This document shows positions 36,640-47,400 of a stretch of DNA of 64,000 nt, in pieces. Below the pieces are notes generated by a model. That model was given only the letters and a program-made list of their open reading frames with translations, had not been told where the DNA came from and searched no databases. The position numbers were made by a program, and so were the translations under genes. The stretch's first letter is position 1. Every line of letters starts with the position of its first letter. This stretch comes from Pyrrhosoma nymphula (taxonomy: Eukaryota > Arthropoda > Insecta > Odonata > Coenagrionidae). The DNA is taken from NCBI GenBank assembly GCA_963573305.1, contig OY754336.1, positions 18,264,699 to 18,328,698 of the forward strand, written 5' to 3'.

Positions 36640-37010
36640 AATATATATTTATGCTGACTTTGTCGCTCAAGTACACGCCAGGTTGGCGGGTGGGGGGTTT
36701 TAAAAGGGGGGGGGGTGTTGAAAGGGGGGAGGTGGAAGACTGAGAGTGAGATGAGGTGGGGGGGGGGGGAAAAGTGAGATGAACGGGGGGAGGGCGACGG
36801 TGAATTGGCAAGGGGTACAGCAGCACGAGGCGGCCGGAAAGAGAAAGGAATGGTATCGGGCGTCGAAGATGCGCTGGCCGGTGGGCACGGACGGGCGGCC
36901 GATCGGACGAAGAGGAGAAGAGTTGCGAGAAGCGCGGCACAATGGGGCCGTGTGCGTTTCTCCCACGCTAGGTTCGAACCTAGCGCGGGGGTGGCGCAGC
37001 ATTACAGCAA
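36640..37010. other. G-rich CpG island with G runs and a palindrome
   Basis: Runs of 7-12 G (36706-36716, 36758-36769) in GA-rich sequence, then CpG-rich sequence ending in the 20-bp palindrome at 36966-36985. Open frames on both strands are low-complexity. Confidence 0.5.
36966..36985. repeat. Perfect 20-bp palindrome
   Basis: CGCTAGGTTCGAACCTAGCG equals its own reverse complement. The centre GGTTCGAACC resembles a tRNA T-arm/B-box core, but no A box or tRNA fold surrounds it. Confidence 0.8.
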
Positions 37011-37074
37011 CTAGGGTGTACCAAGCGAATAGTAGGAAGGTCCTCGAATGATAGAGAGACAGAGTGAAGCTACT

Positions 37075-37545
37075 TCGCTCTGGTTAGGCCACATCTCGGA
37101 TACGTCGCATGCATTGTGGACCCGCCGCAAAAATATATAATTTGCAAAACAAACGAAATTCAAATTTCGTTAAAAACTGCAACGAGCGAACAATGTGTGC
37201 ACCATAGCAGAATAAAGGACTAGGTTAAGAGTCGCTAGCACTAATCATTACTGACTACATCAAAAACCGAGCGGCACATTACTATGAAGAAAAGAAAACC
37301 AAGTTTCATACTAAAACGATTACAGCAGCTAGGTCACTTCCACAACCACCACGCATATCACAGTGCAGGCACATTTATGATTCCAAGGCATAAAACACAG
37401 CGCATGGGGGCTTCATTTGCCATGCCATATCCTTTTCCAGATTATACAATAACTTGCCGAACGATCTAAAACAATCAAATACCATTAGGTACTGTTTTCA
37501 AGTCAAGGTTGAAAAAATATTTGCTTAAAAAAAAGCTACTACTTA
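37075..37545 (+). mobile_element. Degenerate LINE reverse-transcriptase C-terminal remnant
   Basis: In one plus frame 37083-37217 reads VRPHLGYVACIVDPPQK and continues to a stop. This equals the VRPHLEYA..WDP block at the end of LINE reverse transcriptases and matches the same block in the minus-strand LINE at 9655-10205. Further on, 37448-37525 reads LYNNLPNDLKQSNTIRYCF, the usual LP..LK....F terminal motif of these proteins. Frames change and stops intervene, so the copy is dead. Its 3' UTR may run to the LINE end at 37925-37997. Confidence 0.65.
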
Positions 37546-37924
37546 AAGTATACAATTTCCTCCAGTTTCACAACCATGTGCTAAAATTAAAAAAAATATT
37601 GAATAAACTTTTGCACTTTCAATTGTCATAAAGGCAATTGCTAAAATTAATTTGATAATGAATAACCCCGTGCTTCTGATCAGGATTCAATCAGTGTACT
37701 AAAATACATCACGGGAATATTGACTTTAAAGAACATAGAAGTTAAAATGTGATTTAAAATTATATGTATATGCTTGTAAGAACCCTGGGCTGGGGGAATA
37801 GGGGACAATATTGTGTCCCGTCAGGCCCAGGTAAAGGAAAAAATAACTCAAATCAAACACTAAGCCAAAATTCAATTCACTGTGGTCCTATCCCTCTTCC
37901 TTTTATCTATTCCCTCCCCCTTTT

Positions 37925-37997
37925 AATGGGTGGCATCTCAGCACCCCCTACCAAACGTCCCTCCGGTGGCTCGCGGCATAGTATGTAGATGTAGGCG
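37925..37997 (+). repeat. Degenerate LINE 3' end
   Basis: Carries GTGGCATCTCAGCACCCCCT, TCCGGTGGCTCGCGGCATAG and a TATGTAGATGTAG tail, matching the 3' hairpin and tail of the LINE at 9655-10205 in plus orientation. It likely belongs to the remnant starting at 37075. Confidence 0.6.
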
Positions 37998-38730
37998 GGC
38001 ACGGAGGCCATCCAGAAATGTGAATAGAGAGGGAGATAGAGGATGGATATGGGAGGGTCTAGGAGGATAGAGTGAGATGGAGGTTAAAGGGCAAGCGGGA
38101 TGGGTTGCCCGCGGAGGAGCGGTCCTGTCTGTGATGGTGGGTCTCTCATTCCCCGCGCAGGCCGCGATAGGATAGGATGCCCGCCTGCTTCCCCCTCGGA
38201 GGCAGGCAGGAAGAGGGGCGAGGAGATATACAGCGTTGAAAAGGGGAGAAAAAAGGCAGAGGAGGAGACTCGGGCGGTAAATCAACTAAGAGAAGATATT
38301 CCCATATAAAGAGCGAGTCGGATGAAGAGAGAGAGAGTGTGCTTCGTGACGTGAACAGAAATGTGTGAATGTGTGACGCAGCAGAAGGAATGTCCGCGGA
38401 CAGAGAACACGGGGGAGTAGGATGTTATTGGGTAGGTAGGTGGAAGAGGGGATGATCGGAGGTTTTTTTTTCTTTAAGGGCGGCCGGGTGGGCGGAGTTT
38501 ATAAAACACACATATTCGAGGGATTGCGGGGCGAAGCGGGAGGGTGAGGGGGGGGGGGCGGGGATTGCGGCCGAGACGATGGACAAGACGGACCCGCAGA
38601 CGGTTACGATCGAAAAAAGAGAGAAGGGATGTTTACTCGGGGAAGCGGAAAAAAATAATGCGGGTAGTATTGAAGGGCTTTTTTCGCCAAAGGGTTTCCC
38701 TCTCCTCACTCATACCTCCTCCCTCCCAAC
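37998..38730. other. GA-rich CpG island
   Basis: Purine-rich plus strand with G runs (38541-38558) and CpGs. Minus-strand open frames (115 and 94 codons) are low-complexity. No gene is supported. Confidence 0.4.
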
Positions 38731-39317
38731 ACATGCTATTCTCGCTCCGAGGGGCTAGTGTGGGAACACTGCGGATGGGCAACGCTTACATTAACTCATC
38801 CGCCCGCACGATTACCAACGATATCTTAATGAAATCGTCAGGTCAAATTTCATAAAATTATAAAGTTAATGACTTTTTAGGCTTTCACCACATATTACTT
38901 TTGTATCATTATACAATGAGAAGACAGATTAGAGAACGGACAGATTTAAAATATCATTTTTCCCACGAACGATAAGGGACCATAACAGCTGCCAATGAGA
39001 CTTTTATCTAGGTTTGTCGATAGGTAGTGTAGCTCTTAGTAGTAGTAGTGATCCCTAATACTTGAATCCTTATCTGTTTCCTGGTACTGGCAGCACGCCG
39101 TGCATGTTTTCTACGTAAGTCCTGAGTCTCAGTCCATTTGTGTAGTTGCAAAATACATATATATTAACGGTCCCTCTCCAATGTGATAATATCTGTAGTG
39201 TAGTACATGCTTGTAAGGCTTCACGTCGTGACAAGCATTAGCGATTTATACTAATGCATAATTAGTCGTAGTTGTATTAACTTTAGGGTATAGTGTAATG
39301 CACGTTGGTGAATACTC
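38731..39317. other. AT-rich spacer leading into a LINE end
   Basis: Contains TAGTAGTAGTAG at 39034-39047. It may include decayed 3' UTR of the LINE end that follows, but no coding block is recognised. Confidence 0.35.
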
Positions 39318-39371
39318 ACCCCCTGCCACACACCCCTGAGGTGGCTTGCAGGGTATTTTGTAGATGTAGAC
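39318..39371 (+). repeat. LINE 3' end
   Basis: CACCCCCTGCCACACACCCC, TGAGGTGGCTTGCAGGGTA and TTGTAGATGTAGA form the same hairpin-plus-tail terminus as at 9662-9735, on the plus strand and better preserved than at 37925. Confidence 0.7.
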
Positions 39372-42176
39372 AAGGTGAAAACTCAGGAATTTATCTCGAT
39401 CCCGATGGTATTCCTAACCAAGCATCTAACTATCGAAAAGTAATTGGACAATATAAAAATGCCTTCAAAGGTCTCATCATATATGCCCATGCGTGTCTAA
39501 TAATAGTAATCTCGGAAACTCATCAGAGTTTCGCAAAAGCTTTTGAGATAGCACGACCCTAACTTTTAGCCTGAAACAATCGGCGACACGTATTAGTCGT
39601 CGATGTATTTTTCGGGAATTTGCAGACTAGAGTAAGTTATTTTTGCAGAAATAAGACATGTTCCTAATTTATAAATCAGTTTGAAAACACAGACTCCGGG
39701 GATGAAAGACGTAATTTTACATTTATAGTAATGTTCGAGTTACGTTTTCCAAATATCCCGAGGTAGATTCATTTCTAAAGCTAGAATTTCACCCAGGAAA
39801 CAAAATTTTCAAGGTTCCCATTAATATTCCTGCCAGTCAAAAGTGAGGCCACTGTTCGTGCCGCAGTTGAATCATTAAAAGTAGTATCTGATATATCCGC
39901 TGATATGCCAAAATAGCGGAATTTTCCCCGTGACAGGCTTATCGGAAAATCAATATTCTTGTAAAATACCAAATTTAGAAAAGGTAGCATTTCCTAGCAT
40001 CGCCTGAAACGAAAAAGAACTCGATAACTGTTCCTTCTCCCAGCGCGTGATCACCTGTCGCTTCTAGTTATCCCATTTTTCTCGATTCATTCTCGGCCGC
40101 CATCATGTTCTTTCTTAAGGACGGGATATAATTCATCGAAGAGGTGGAAGAAGATAACATGACAGGAAGGAGGGAAAGGGAAAAAAACGAGGGAAGAGCG
40201 TATTTGCGAGGGACGGAGAAGATGCTATGGGGTTGAACACGTGAGAGGATATGTAGCGTGTTGGCAAATCGATTCATCGCGGCTTAAATCAGCGACCGCA
40301 GAGAGGAAACTGGGCTGAAAGGCTTAAAATGCGGAGAACTCTTCGAGTGTCGACAACAGAAAATCCTCAACTTGAGGAGAGCTACGGGCAAAACTTCACA
40401 TTTTCTTTCTTTTCGGCTGGGGTGAAGAAAAAGCGAACAAGTAATGACGGCGCATTTCAAAGGATTTATCAACACCTCCTTCGACAGGGTCGCTTGTTGA
40501 AACGTAGCCGAACGACTCCTTGCGAAGGAAAGTGCTTGCAAGCCGAAAGAAATATTGCCATAAAAACTACAGGATACAAGGACGCCGCGAGGGGCACGAA
40601 ATGCAGAGCGAGAAGGCGAAGTGGTGCACGGCGACGCGTCGTCGCTCTGACCTTCCCCAGGATATACTCCAAAACGAGCTACCCCAGAGTGATTCTATAA
40701 ATTATTTCACACTGTGTAAGATGGTTGATGGTTATAGCGACGGTACCTCGTGAAATACTGGTACATCACGAACATGGGAGGGAATAGATAAAGGTGTACG
40801 GAAACTAAAACCACAGTATTCTGATGACCGACACCCTGCTTTTACGCCTCAGCTTAGTGACAGCCTTTCTCATGCAGCCTCTATTCCCAATTTCCGCTGA
40901 AAAGAGCCCTGAGTAAAATGAAGCACTTATGCACAGAGCTCGAACACGCATAACATCAAAACCAGTCATTTTATCATCAATTTTCTTCCTTATATCTATT
41001 GATGTCAGTCTATTTCCGCCAAAAATGCAATCGAATTGCATTTTTGGCAATGCAATCGAATGCAGTCACTAAATTGCTCCACTAGCAGGACACTCTAGTT
41101 ACTTCATATTTTAGCTGAGATTTATGTTTTATCAGAAAAATCATTAATCAGTACGTTTTACAGCGAAATACCATCAGAGCATATCTCCTACACGGATATT
41201 TGTAACGTATCTAGCAATAACGGCAGACCTTTGACTGAGTAGCGAACCAACACTTGAACAGTCATTAGCATAAAGAGCATAAATCAGTTCTCCCTGACAG
41301 TCACTCTGAGTTCAAGTTCCCCTCACGCTTCTTGTACCACATCCTTGTCATAAATGCTGAAACGCATAGTAAACTTTATCACTCAGCGACTCCTAATTGC
41401 CGCTGCATGGCGAGATACTAACATTGGGATCCGTTGGGCTATCAAAGCGATACCCCACCACAATACCACACGACAAACCTACATATCTATAAAAGATATT
41501 CCTAATCCATAAAATATAGAAGAAGACCCGCCCAACACACCTTTGGCGACTGAGCTCAGCTAGGCTACGCCCACTACCTTTGTTTTTATCATCAAGCGCT
41601 AAAAGACTAACAGTGATTTATGATGAGCCATAGAACAAGAGTCTTTTATTGTAGTTCCTCGACCTCAACACTTACCCAAAAGAAGAGGTATCGCCTACAA
41701 AATAATGAATAACAAATGCAACAGCTACATTATTTCATCCGAAGAAGAATAAATAAGCGGTGACGAATTGATGTTCTATTGATAAGCTTCTGCTGGAAAA
41801 ACTGTAGAAATCAAAGGTGAGAACTGCTCGGCTTCTGGAAAACGCTTTTAAAGCGTACGCTCTTCATTAAAATGATGAATGCACTGCGGTAGAGGTTCCC
41901 AACCAGGGGATGCGATGGGTTACGTAGAAAAAGCTGAAAAACGGCAAGACAGTGTGTCGACGGTGTAGTAAGCACATTGCTATACCGCGAGAGGTCAAAT
42001 TGACATGAGTACTAAATACCTAGATGTGCTACCTAGAACTAAATAATTCTAAAAAGTTTGGGAACCGCTACACAATGGGATTAGTATTAACTAAATGACG
42101 CTGCAATTCTAAAGCCCTCATACATACTTATTGTTAGATAACAAGGCAAATGGATTTCAGATTTGAAATTTCAAAC
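39372..42176. other. AT-rich stretch, no gene recognised
   Basis: Apart from the hairpin at 41018-41048 I see nothing supported. The plus-strand open frame at 40329-40700 (123 codons) is basic and has no recognised domain. Confidence 0.35.
41018..41048. repeat. Perfect 14-bp-stem hairpin
   Basis: GCCAAAAATGCAAT, a 3-base loop CGA, then its exact reverse complement. The next 18 bases repeat part of the stem (GCAATGCAATCGAATGCA). No T run follows, and no function is assigned. Confidence 0.85.
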
Positions 42177-42181
42177 CGCTG
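42177..42181. repeat. Target-site duplication of Transib A, left
   Basis: CGCTG directly precedes the CACAGTG terminus and is repeated at 46723-46727. Five-base GC-rich duplications are the known hallmark of Transib insertion. Confidence 0.9.
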
Positions 42182-43146
42182 CACAGTGGGCTCAAATCGA
42201 AAATCGCCGGACAAAAGTCCAAAATTGCTTTTTTTTGAGATAACGTCTTGAAACTTGGCACATATACACACAAGTGATTAGTGATTATGGAATGGTAAGC
42301 CATTTCTCATAGGTATTACCCGTTACTTAGATACAGAGGCTCAAACACGACCAAATTTCCAAAAACCGCCCGCTCTCATTTTTCTTCGAAAATCTTAAAA
42401 GTTGAGCAGATATAGGAGTAATGCAAGGATTTTTATGAAATAAAAAACATTACCATTTGTAAACAAGGTACTTAACCTATACTATGCATAACTTTCAGAC
42501 ATATTTGCTCATATTTTAGTGCTATTACGTCACAAAATGGCGGACCCTTTTTTTAGACAAAATTGTACATAAAGTAGACAATATAATCCTTATTCGGAAA
42601 ATGGTCTCTGGGATACTTCATCAGAGTATAAACTAAACATATTTCTAGATTATTCCGTAAAAATATTTGAAAAAAGCTTGCGACGCGGAGAATAAACTCG
42701 ATTTTTCGATCGCGCGTCGCGGCCCGGCTCCGCGCAGCTGGACCTGGAAATACAGTGTTCCCCGTTGGGTTGTTCAAGCTGTGTGGACATTAACTCCTCG
42801 AATTCAACTTTTTCAGGCTATGCATGTTGTCACTGATTTATACAGATTCTAAACTGAAGATTTTGCGAGGATATTGGATCTAGAGAATGGATCAGTGCAC
42901 GCGTAACTGCGGTAGATTTGTTTTTCTTTGGATAATTTTCGGAATCATGCTGCAAATAATGAACTTCTTTCAACTCTTGAGAAAGAATGCGGGTTCTCGG
43001 GGTACTATGCATGTTTTCCATAAAAAAGGCAATATTTGGGGTTCCCTTCTTTCCCTTCACCCTCTCCACCCCCACCCCGAATAGCACCCTCCGCCTTTAC
43101 TTCCAGAGGAGGGTGGCGCGAAAAGGAACGTTTTATGACACCGGGC
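42182..43146 (+). repeat. Transib A left arm
   Basis: The outer 51 bases equal the reverse complement of the right end of A exactly. Further in, the arm is clearly divergent from both A-right and B yet keeps shared blocks such as AGATACAGAGGCTCAAACA-like, CAAAATGGCGGAC and TTTTTCGATCGCGCGTCG. It therefore represents a different subfamily. It ends near TTTTATGACACCG, the same inner boundary as in the other arms. Confidence 0.8.
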
Positions 43147-43396
43147 TGCCGTTGACGACATTAAGCGGGTATTTCCAGTGACGCTCTTCGTTTAAGAAAT
43201 GCATATTGACAGGCAGTTGTAGTTTGTTTTTGGTGAAGTAATGTTGTGCCTGTGCTCTCGTGAGTTTGGAAAACCCATAGTATCTGATTATTTGTCTCGT
43301 GAAATACTGACATATATCCTGCTCCAGTACCCTGTGGTGACAGCAGTATTGTTTATTTTCTAAAAAGTATAAGTACCTCTTTCTTAAGGTAAGCAA
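43133..43396 (-). CDS. 87-codon open frame inside Transib A, unknown
   Basis: The minus-strand frame starts MLTLRKRYLYFLENKQYCCH and contains RVLEQDICQYFTRQIIRYYG and FSKLTRAQAQHYF. It lies just downstream, on the same strand, of the inverted transposase 3' fragment (43486-43746) and overlaps the inner end of the left arm. It has balanced composition but no family I recognise. It could be a C-terminal extension of the divergent Transib subfamily or an unrelated insertion. There is no counterpart in the right half of A or in B. Confidence 0.25.
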   Translation of the reverse strand: MLTLRKRYLYFLENKQYCCHHRVLEQDICQYFTRQIIRYYGFSKLTRAQAQHYFTKNKLQLPVNMHFLNEERHWKYPLNVVNGSPVS

Positions 43397-43485
43397 TTTT
43401 TTTTTATTTCTTCTTTGTAACTAATGACGTTTTTACCCACATTATGCGTCGTAGTTTTCTCATCTGATTTCTCATGATTCAGGCC

Positions 43486-43746
43486 TCTTGAAAATGTCCT
43501 CCTTGGTGGCCACCCTGAAGTGTCTCCTAGTAAATCGCTCGCGGAGCTTTCTAGTGTCTTTATCTCTGGCCTACAGTGCCTCTTCCGAAAGCTCACCTAA
43601 CGGAAGTATCACATCTTGTGAAATCTCACTTCAATGCAGGAGGACCTTATGCACCGTGGGAGGCATATAGTACCAGGGATACAGCTCCGCGTATAATTCG
43701 GCAGTCCTCAGGCAATACTGAGCAAATGCCAAATCGTTGAGTTGAG
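43486..43746 (-). pseudogene. Inverted Transib transposase C-terminal fragment
   Basis: The minus strand aligns almost base for base with 45390-45660 (plus). It encodes NDLAFAQYCLRTAELYAELY, WYYMPPTVHKVLLH, then a stop where the plus copy has Gly, ISQDVILPLGELSEEAL, another stop, and RDKDTRKLRERFTR. This is the part of Transib that corresponds to the catalytic-glutamate region of RAG1. The glutamate codon falls at or next to the second stop. The breakpoint with the plus-strand gene is at about 43746. Confidence 0.85.
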
Positions 43747-45811
43747 TAGGGAAAAAATCAGCGACCCACGAAGTGGCTCACGGAATCTATTAATTTTCCA
43801 GAACTTTTTATTAAGCACCTTCCCGGTAATTCTGCAAGGGCCGGTTTGTATTTTTGTATAAATGAATCCTTTCCCAATAGTTTAGCTCAATAATTGTCCA
43901 ACTTTTAGCCTTGTGTGACCAAATGTCATTAATTATTTACCAGGCACTCCCAGGCGGCCAGAAAAACAATTTCACACTTCAAGTGATAGATCACGAAGAA
44001 GAAAAATTCAAACCTTAAAAACTTTTCCCACTACTGCTGAGCTTGCTATCGCAGCATCTATGAGTTTGAGAAAGGAGGGAGATATTGCAGCAGCTAAGCT
44101 AGTTACGGGAATAACAACAACGACACCTATTCGGGCGAAGAGAGTTCTTTCCAAGTGGAGGAAAAGTGAAAATGTCTTAACTGAGATGATATTTGAGGAG
44201 GCACTGTCATTGATAATTTTCTCTGAGTTGACCAAGAGTCAACATAGGTCTCTCCGTAGCACAGCTCTGAGCCATGGCCACGAAGTATATCCCAGCTATG
44301 ACAGAATAGTGCAAGCAAAGATGGCGGCTTACCCTGAAGGAGTAACAAGAACTGAGACTATGTGCGAAGTCAACCTTCAAGCTCTTTTTAATCACACTGC
44401 ATTGCGAATCCTGGCCTGCGTATCCACCACTCAAGTATTCAAAAAATTTATAAAATGCACATTAATATGTAAGTACGGCTTTGACGGAAGTTTGGGCCAC
44501 TCTCAATAAAAACAACTGGGCCAACAAGAGGATGCATCGGAGGAATTCAAATTCAAGAGTTCCCTGGTACCTCTTCGTTTGATTTATTTCGCTACAGCTA
44601 AAGACTCAAGTTTATCTAGTTTTCTCTTGGTTAGTTAGATTTATCTCGAAACAATTGATAAAGAATTTAACTTGTCTCAGGGCACTGTTCATATCAAGGC
44701 TCTTTAATTTTAGGTGACATTATCTGTGAAAATCCTCGGCCGTCGTCTACATTTAAGGGATATGAAAGGTCGTACAGCTGATGTACATACATATCCCTAT
44801 GGTTTGTCTACGCTGCACTGCCACATAAGATTTAAAAAATTTGTATTACCATGGAGTAAATATGCATCCTTATTAATCTATGGTATTACGTAAATCGTAT
44901 TAGCTGGATTTTAAACAGTGGCAGGTGAGAAATAATCAGAATTTAAGTTAAAACATTTATTATTTCGTAAAAGATATTCAGTAAATTATTCAAAAACATC
45001 CTTACAGGCAAATGGAAGTTTAAAATCACTGCTTTATAAGAAAAAGGCATGAGTTCAGAAATTATTAAGAGAAAGGATGGGCCTGGTTTGGGTAATACCA
45101 ATAGTGGAAAGACGGCTCGGCGATTTTCCGATTATGCAAAATTGGCAGCAAGTCTTACAGGTAATGTTCCATTTCGCATTATCAGCGCAGTGAAAGCAGT
45201 GTTCGAATGTATTTCCCATGAATTGCGTCTTACGAGAATTTTTCAAAACTCGATATGGAGTTTTTTCAATTGAAAAATCACGCCAGTATCGTAGTTAATT
45301 TAATTGTTTTGATTTTTCAGTATAGGAATTAACGATGGATGTCATAAAAATATTCTCAATTAATTTGAAAACAATATCTAGTGGCCTACAACTCAACGAT
45401 GTGGCATTTGCTCAGTATTGCCTGAGGACTGCCGAATTATACGCGGAGCTGTATCCCTGGTACTATATGCCTCCCACGGTGCATAAGGTCCTCCTGCATG
45501 GAAGTGAGATTTCACAAGATGTGATACTTCCGTTAGGTGAGCTTTCGGAAGAGGTACTGGAGGCCAGAGATAAAGATACTAGAAAACTCCGCGAGCGATT
45601 TACTAGGAAGCACTTCAAGGTGGCCACCAACGAGGACATTTTAAAGAGGCTATTACTTACACCCGATCCTTTACTTTCCTCCTCTACGCATTTAACGCCG
45701 AAGAAAATGAGAATGTCAAAAGAATTGAGAGACTTATTAAAAGTGGACGAAAAAGAAAAAGAAGTATTCGATTCAAAGAGTAGTAGTGATAAACATCCGT
45801 CGGCTCCGTGA
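43747..45811 (+). pseudogene. Transib transposase remnant (element A)
   Basis: Compared with element B this remnant has: only about 20 bases of exon 1 start, then a deletion, then the exon 1 end (from 43767); exon 2 at 43944-44509 with the CKYGFDGS active-site block (first Asp at 44483) and a stop at 44507 replacing Tyr; a junction near 44750 that deletes the end of exon 3, intron 3 and the Cys-x2-Cys start of exon 4; exon 4 ending at 44924; exon 5 at 45008-45160 (GNTNSGKTARRF, equivalent to the conserved RAG1 block NGNFARK); and exon 6 at 45321-45811. Exon 6 holds WYYMPPTVHKVLLHGSEI and LSEEVLEARDKD, where the Glu at 45560 aligns with RAG1 E962. An in-frame TAG occurs at 45323. The known function of the family is cut-and-paste transposition by an RNase H-like DDE nuclease. 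This copy cannot make it. Confidence 0.85.
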
Positions 45812-46722
45812 TGTCATAAAATGACCATTTTCGCACTAGAATCCTAGGGGTTCAGGATGAAGGAGGAGGGAAGGTATAAGTATCCCAGCTGGTGTCTTTC
45901 TGGAAGGTCTTTCAGTATGGGTCTCAGGAAAACTACTCACTTCTTCAAGGTTCGAACGCTTTGAATATAACGCATGACTACCGAACGTATCCAAAGAAAA
46001 CTAACTTAACTTCGAGTACGCGTGCACTTACCTCGACTAAAAATCCTCCCGTTTCTTCATTATGGAATCCTTGGGGATCGGTGCCCACAAGTATAGCATA
46101 AAAAACGGTGAATACTGAGCGTTAAAAGCAATACCACTTCAATAGCCTTACCGCGTCGCGGCAAATCCAGCTCCCGGCGGGCGGAGCCGAACCCCGCCGC
46201 GCGATCGAAAAATCAAATTTATTTCCGGCGTCGAAAACGTTTTTCAAAGTTAACTGCATAAAAACCTTAAGAAGTCTTCAAATAACGCTCTGATGTTCGT
46301 CACTTTGCGTGACTTTGCCAAAATCCCATTTGAATCTCCTACATAATGTAATATTTTGTCTAAAAACAGCGTCCGCCATTTTGTAACGGCACAGCAAGAT
46401 TATACCAAAGCTATTCTTTAAAACTACGGAGTTGTAAAGACAAAATACCATGCTAACAGATACCTTTTTTTTATTCCATAAAAATCCTCCTTAAACTTCA
46501 CCATCAACTTAAGTTAGAAGATTTTCCGAAAAAACTGAAGACGGGCATTTTTCTGGAAATTTCCTCATGTTTGAGCTTCTGTATCTCAGAAACGGTTAAG
46601 AATTATGCCAAATGATGTGATATTCCAGATACATGAATCGTTTTTGAGTCTTCATGCGAAGTTTCAAGTTCAAAAGCAATTTTGGACTTTTGTCCGGCGA
46701 TTTTCGATTTGAGCCCACTGTG
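45810..46722 (-). repeat. Transib A right arm
   Basis: Begins at the transposase stop (GTGATGTCATAAAATGACC) and runs to the terminal CCCACTGTG. Most of the arm is close to the two arms of B. The last 51 bases instead match the left end of A exactly, which is a mosaic boundary. The heptamer-like terminus lies at 46716-46722. Confidence 0.85.
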
Positions 46723-46727
46723 CGCTG
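46723..46727. repeat. Target-site duplication of Transib A, right
   Basis: CGCTG, identical to 42177-42181. Confidence 0.9.
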
Positions 46728-47400
46728 GGTTAATTGCGTATACCATACTTTGGAGAACAAAAGTTGGATAATACAAAAAAAGACGGCGCAGAAACGAGTT
46801 GTACGAGTCAAATACTGTTAAATTTGATAATGGGAGTGGTTGTTAATAGAGCATCAATGGAGCACTGCAAAAAGCCCGTTCTTTTAAATATTCAAAAGGG
46901 CTGCCAAAGGAGAAAGAACTATTTGACATACCTTACTGTGCGCTCATTCTTCAACACTCAGCTGAGGATTATGCTATTAAGTATTATATGGGAAAAAGGT
47001 CAACTAGGTAAAAACCACAAATCTTATCATAGTTCCATCATAATAAAGTGTTAGGTAATCAAACAAGACCAGCTGATTTCATAAGGAAAAATTTGAGAAA
47101 GAAAAAACGTCAAATTTTAATCAAATTTAGGAAACTTAAACGGCGAAGCAAGTTCCTAAATCTAGCCGTGGTACAGTACACTAGAAAACTATTCGCCAAC
47201 TCAATCACATCCCACGCAAGATAATTCACCCGTCCTCTGTCACCAAAAACTCCTTGACATCCGAGCAACTCAGCGCAAAATGTTCAGACCGGTAGAAAAA
47301 AAGAGCATCAAGACGTCCGTCAGGTCGAACATGCCTTCGTATGCACGCCAGAGAGGTCAAGTGGACAGAAAAGGTGGAATAAAAACAGTGTTAACCGAAA
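46728..47400. other. AT-rich spacer, nothing recognised
   Basis: An open frame at 46734-47054 (+) starts just outside the transposon, but I recognise no domain in it. Confidence 0.35.

Larger units (their letters stand above)
42182..46722 (+). mobile_element. Transib DNA transposon A (mosaic, 4541 bp)
   Basis: Bounded by CACAGTGGG at the left and its reverse complement CCCACTGTG at the right, with a perfect 5-bp duplication (CGCTG) outside. The internal order is: left arm; an inverted fragment of the transposase 3' end (minus, 43486-43746); a plus-strand transposase remnant (43747-45811); right arm. The left arm and its adjoining minus-strand transposase end look like the 3' half of another Transib subfamily placed head-to-head. 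The right half is close to element B. The perfect duplication around both outer ends implies the mosaic moved as one unit. It needs transposase from elsewhere, because its own gene is broken. Confidence 0.9.

Noticed and set aside
36960..36995. tRNA T-arm at the 20-bp palindrome
   Set aside because: No A box, anticodon arm or acceptor stem nearby.
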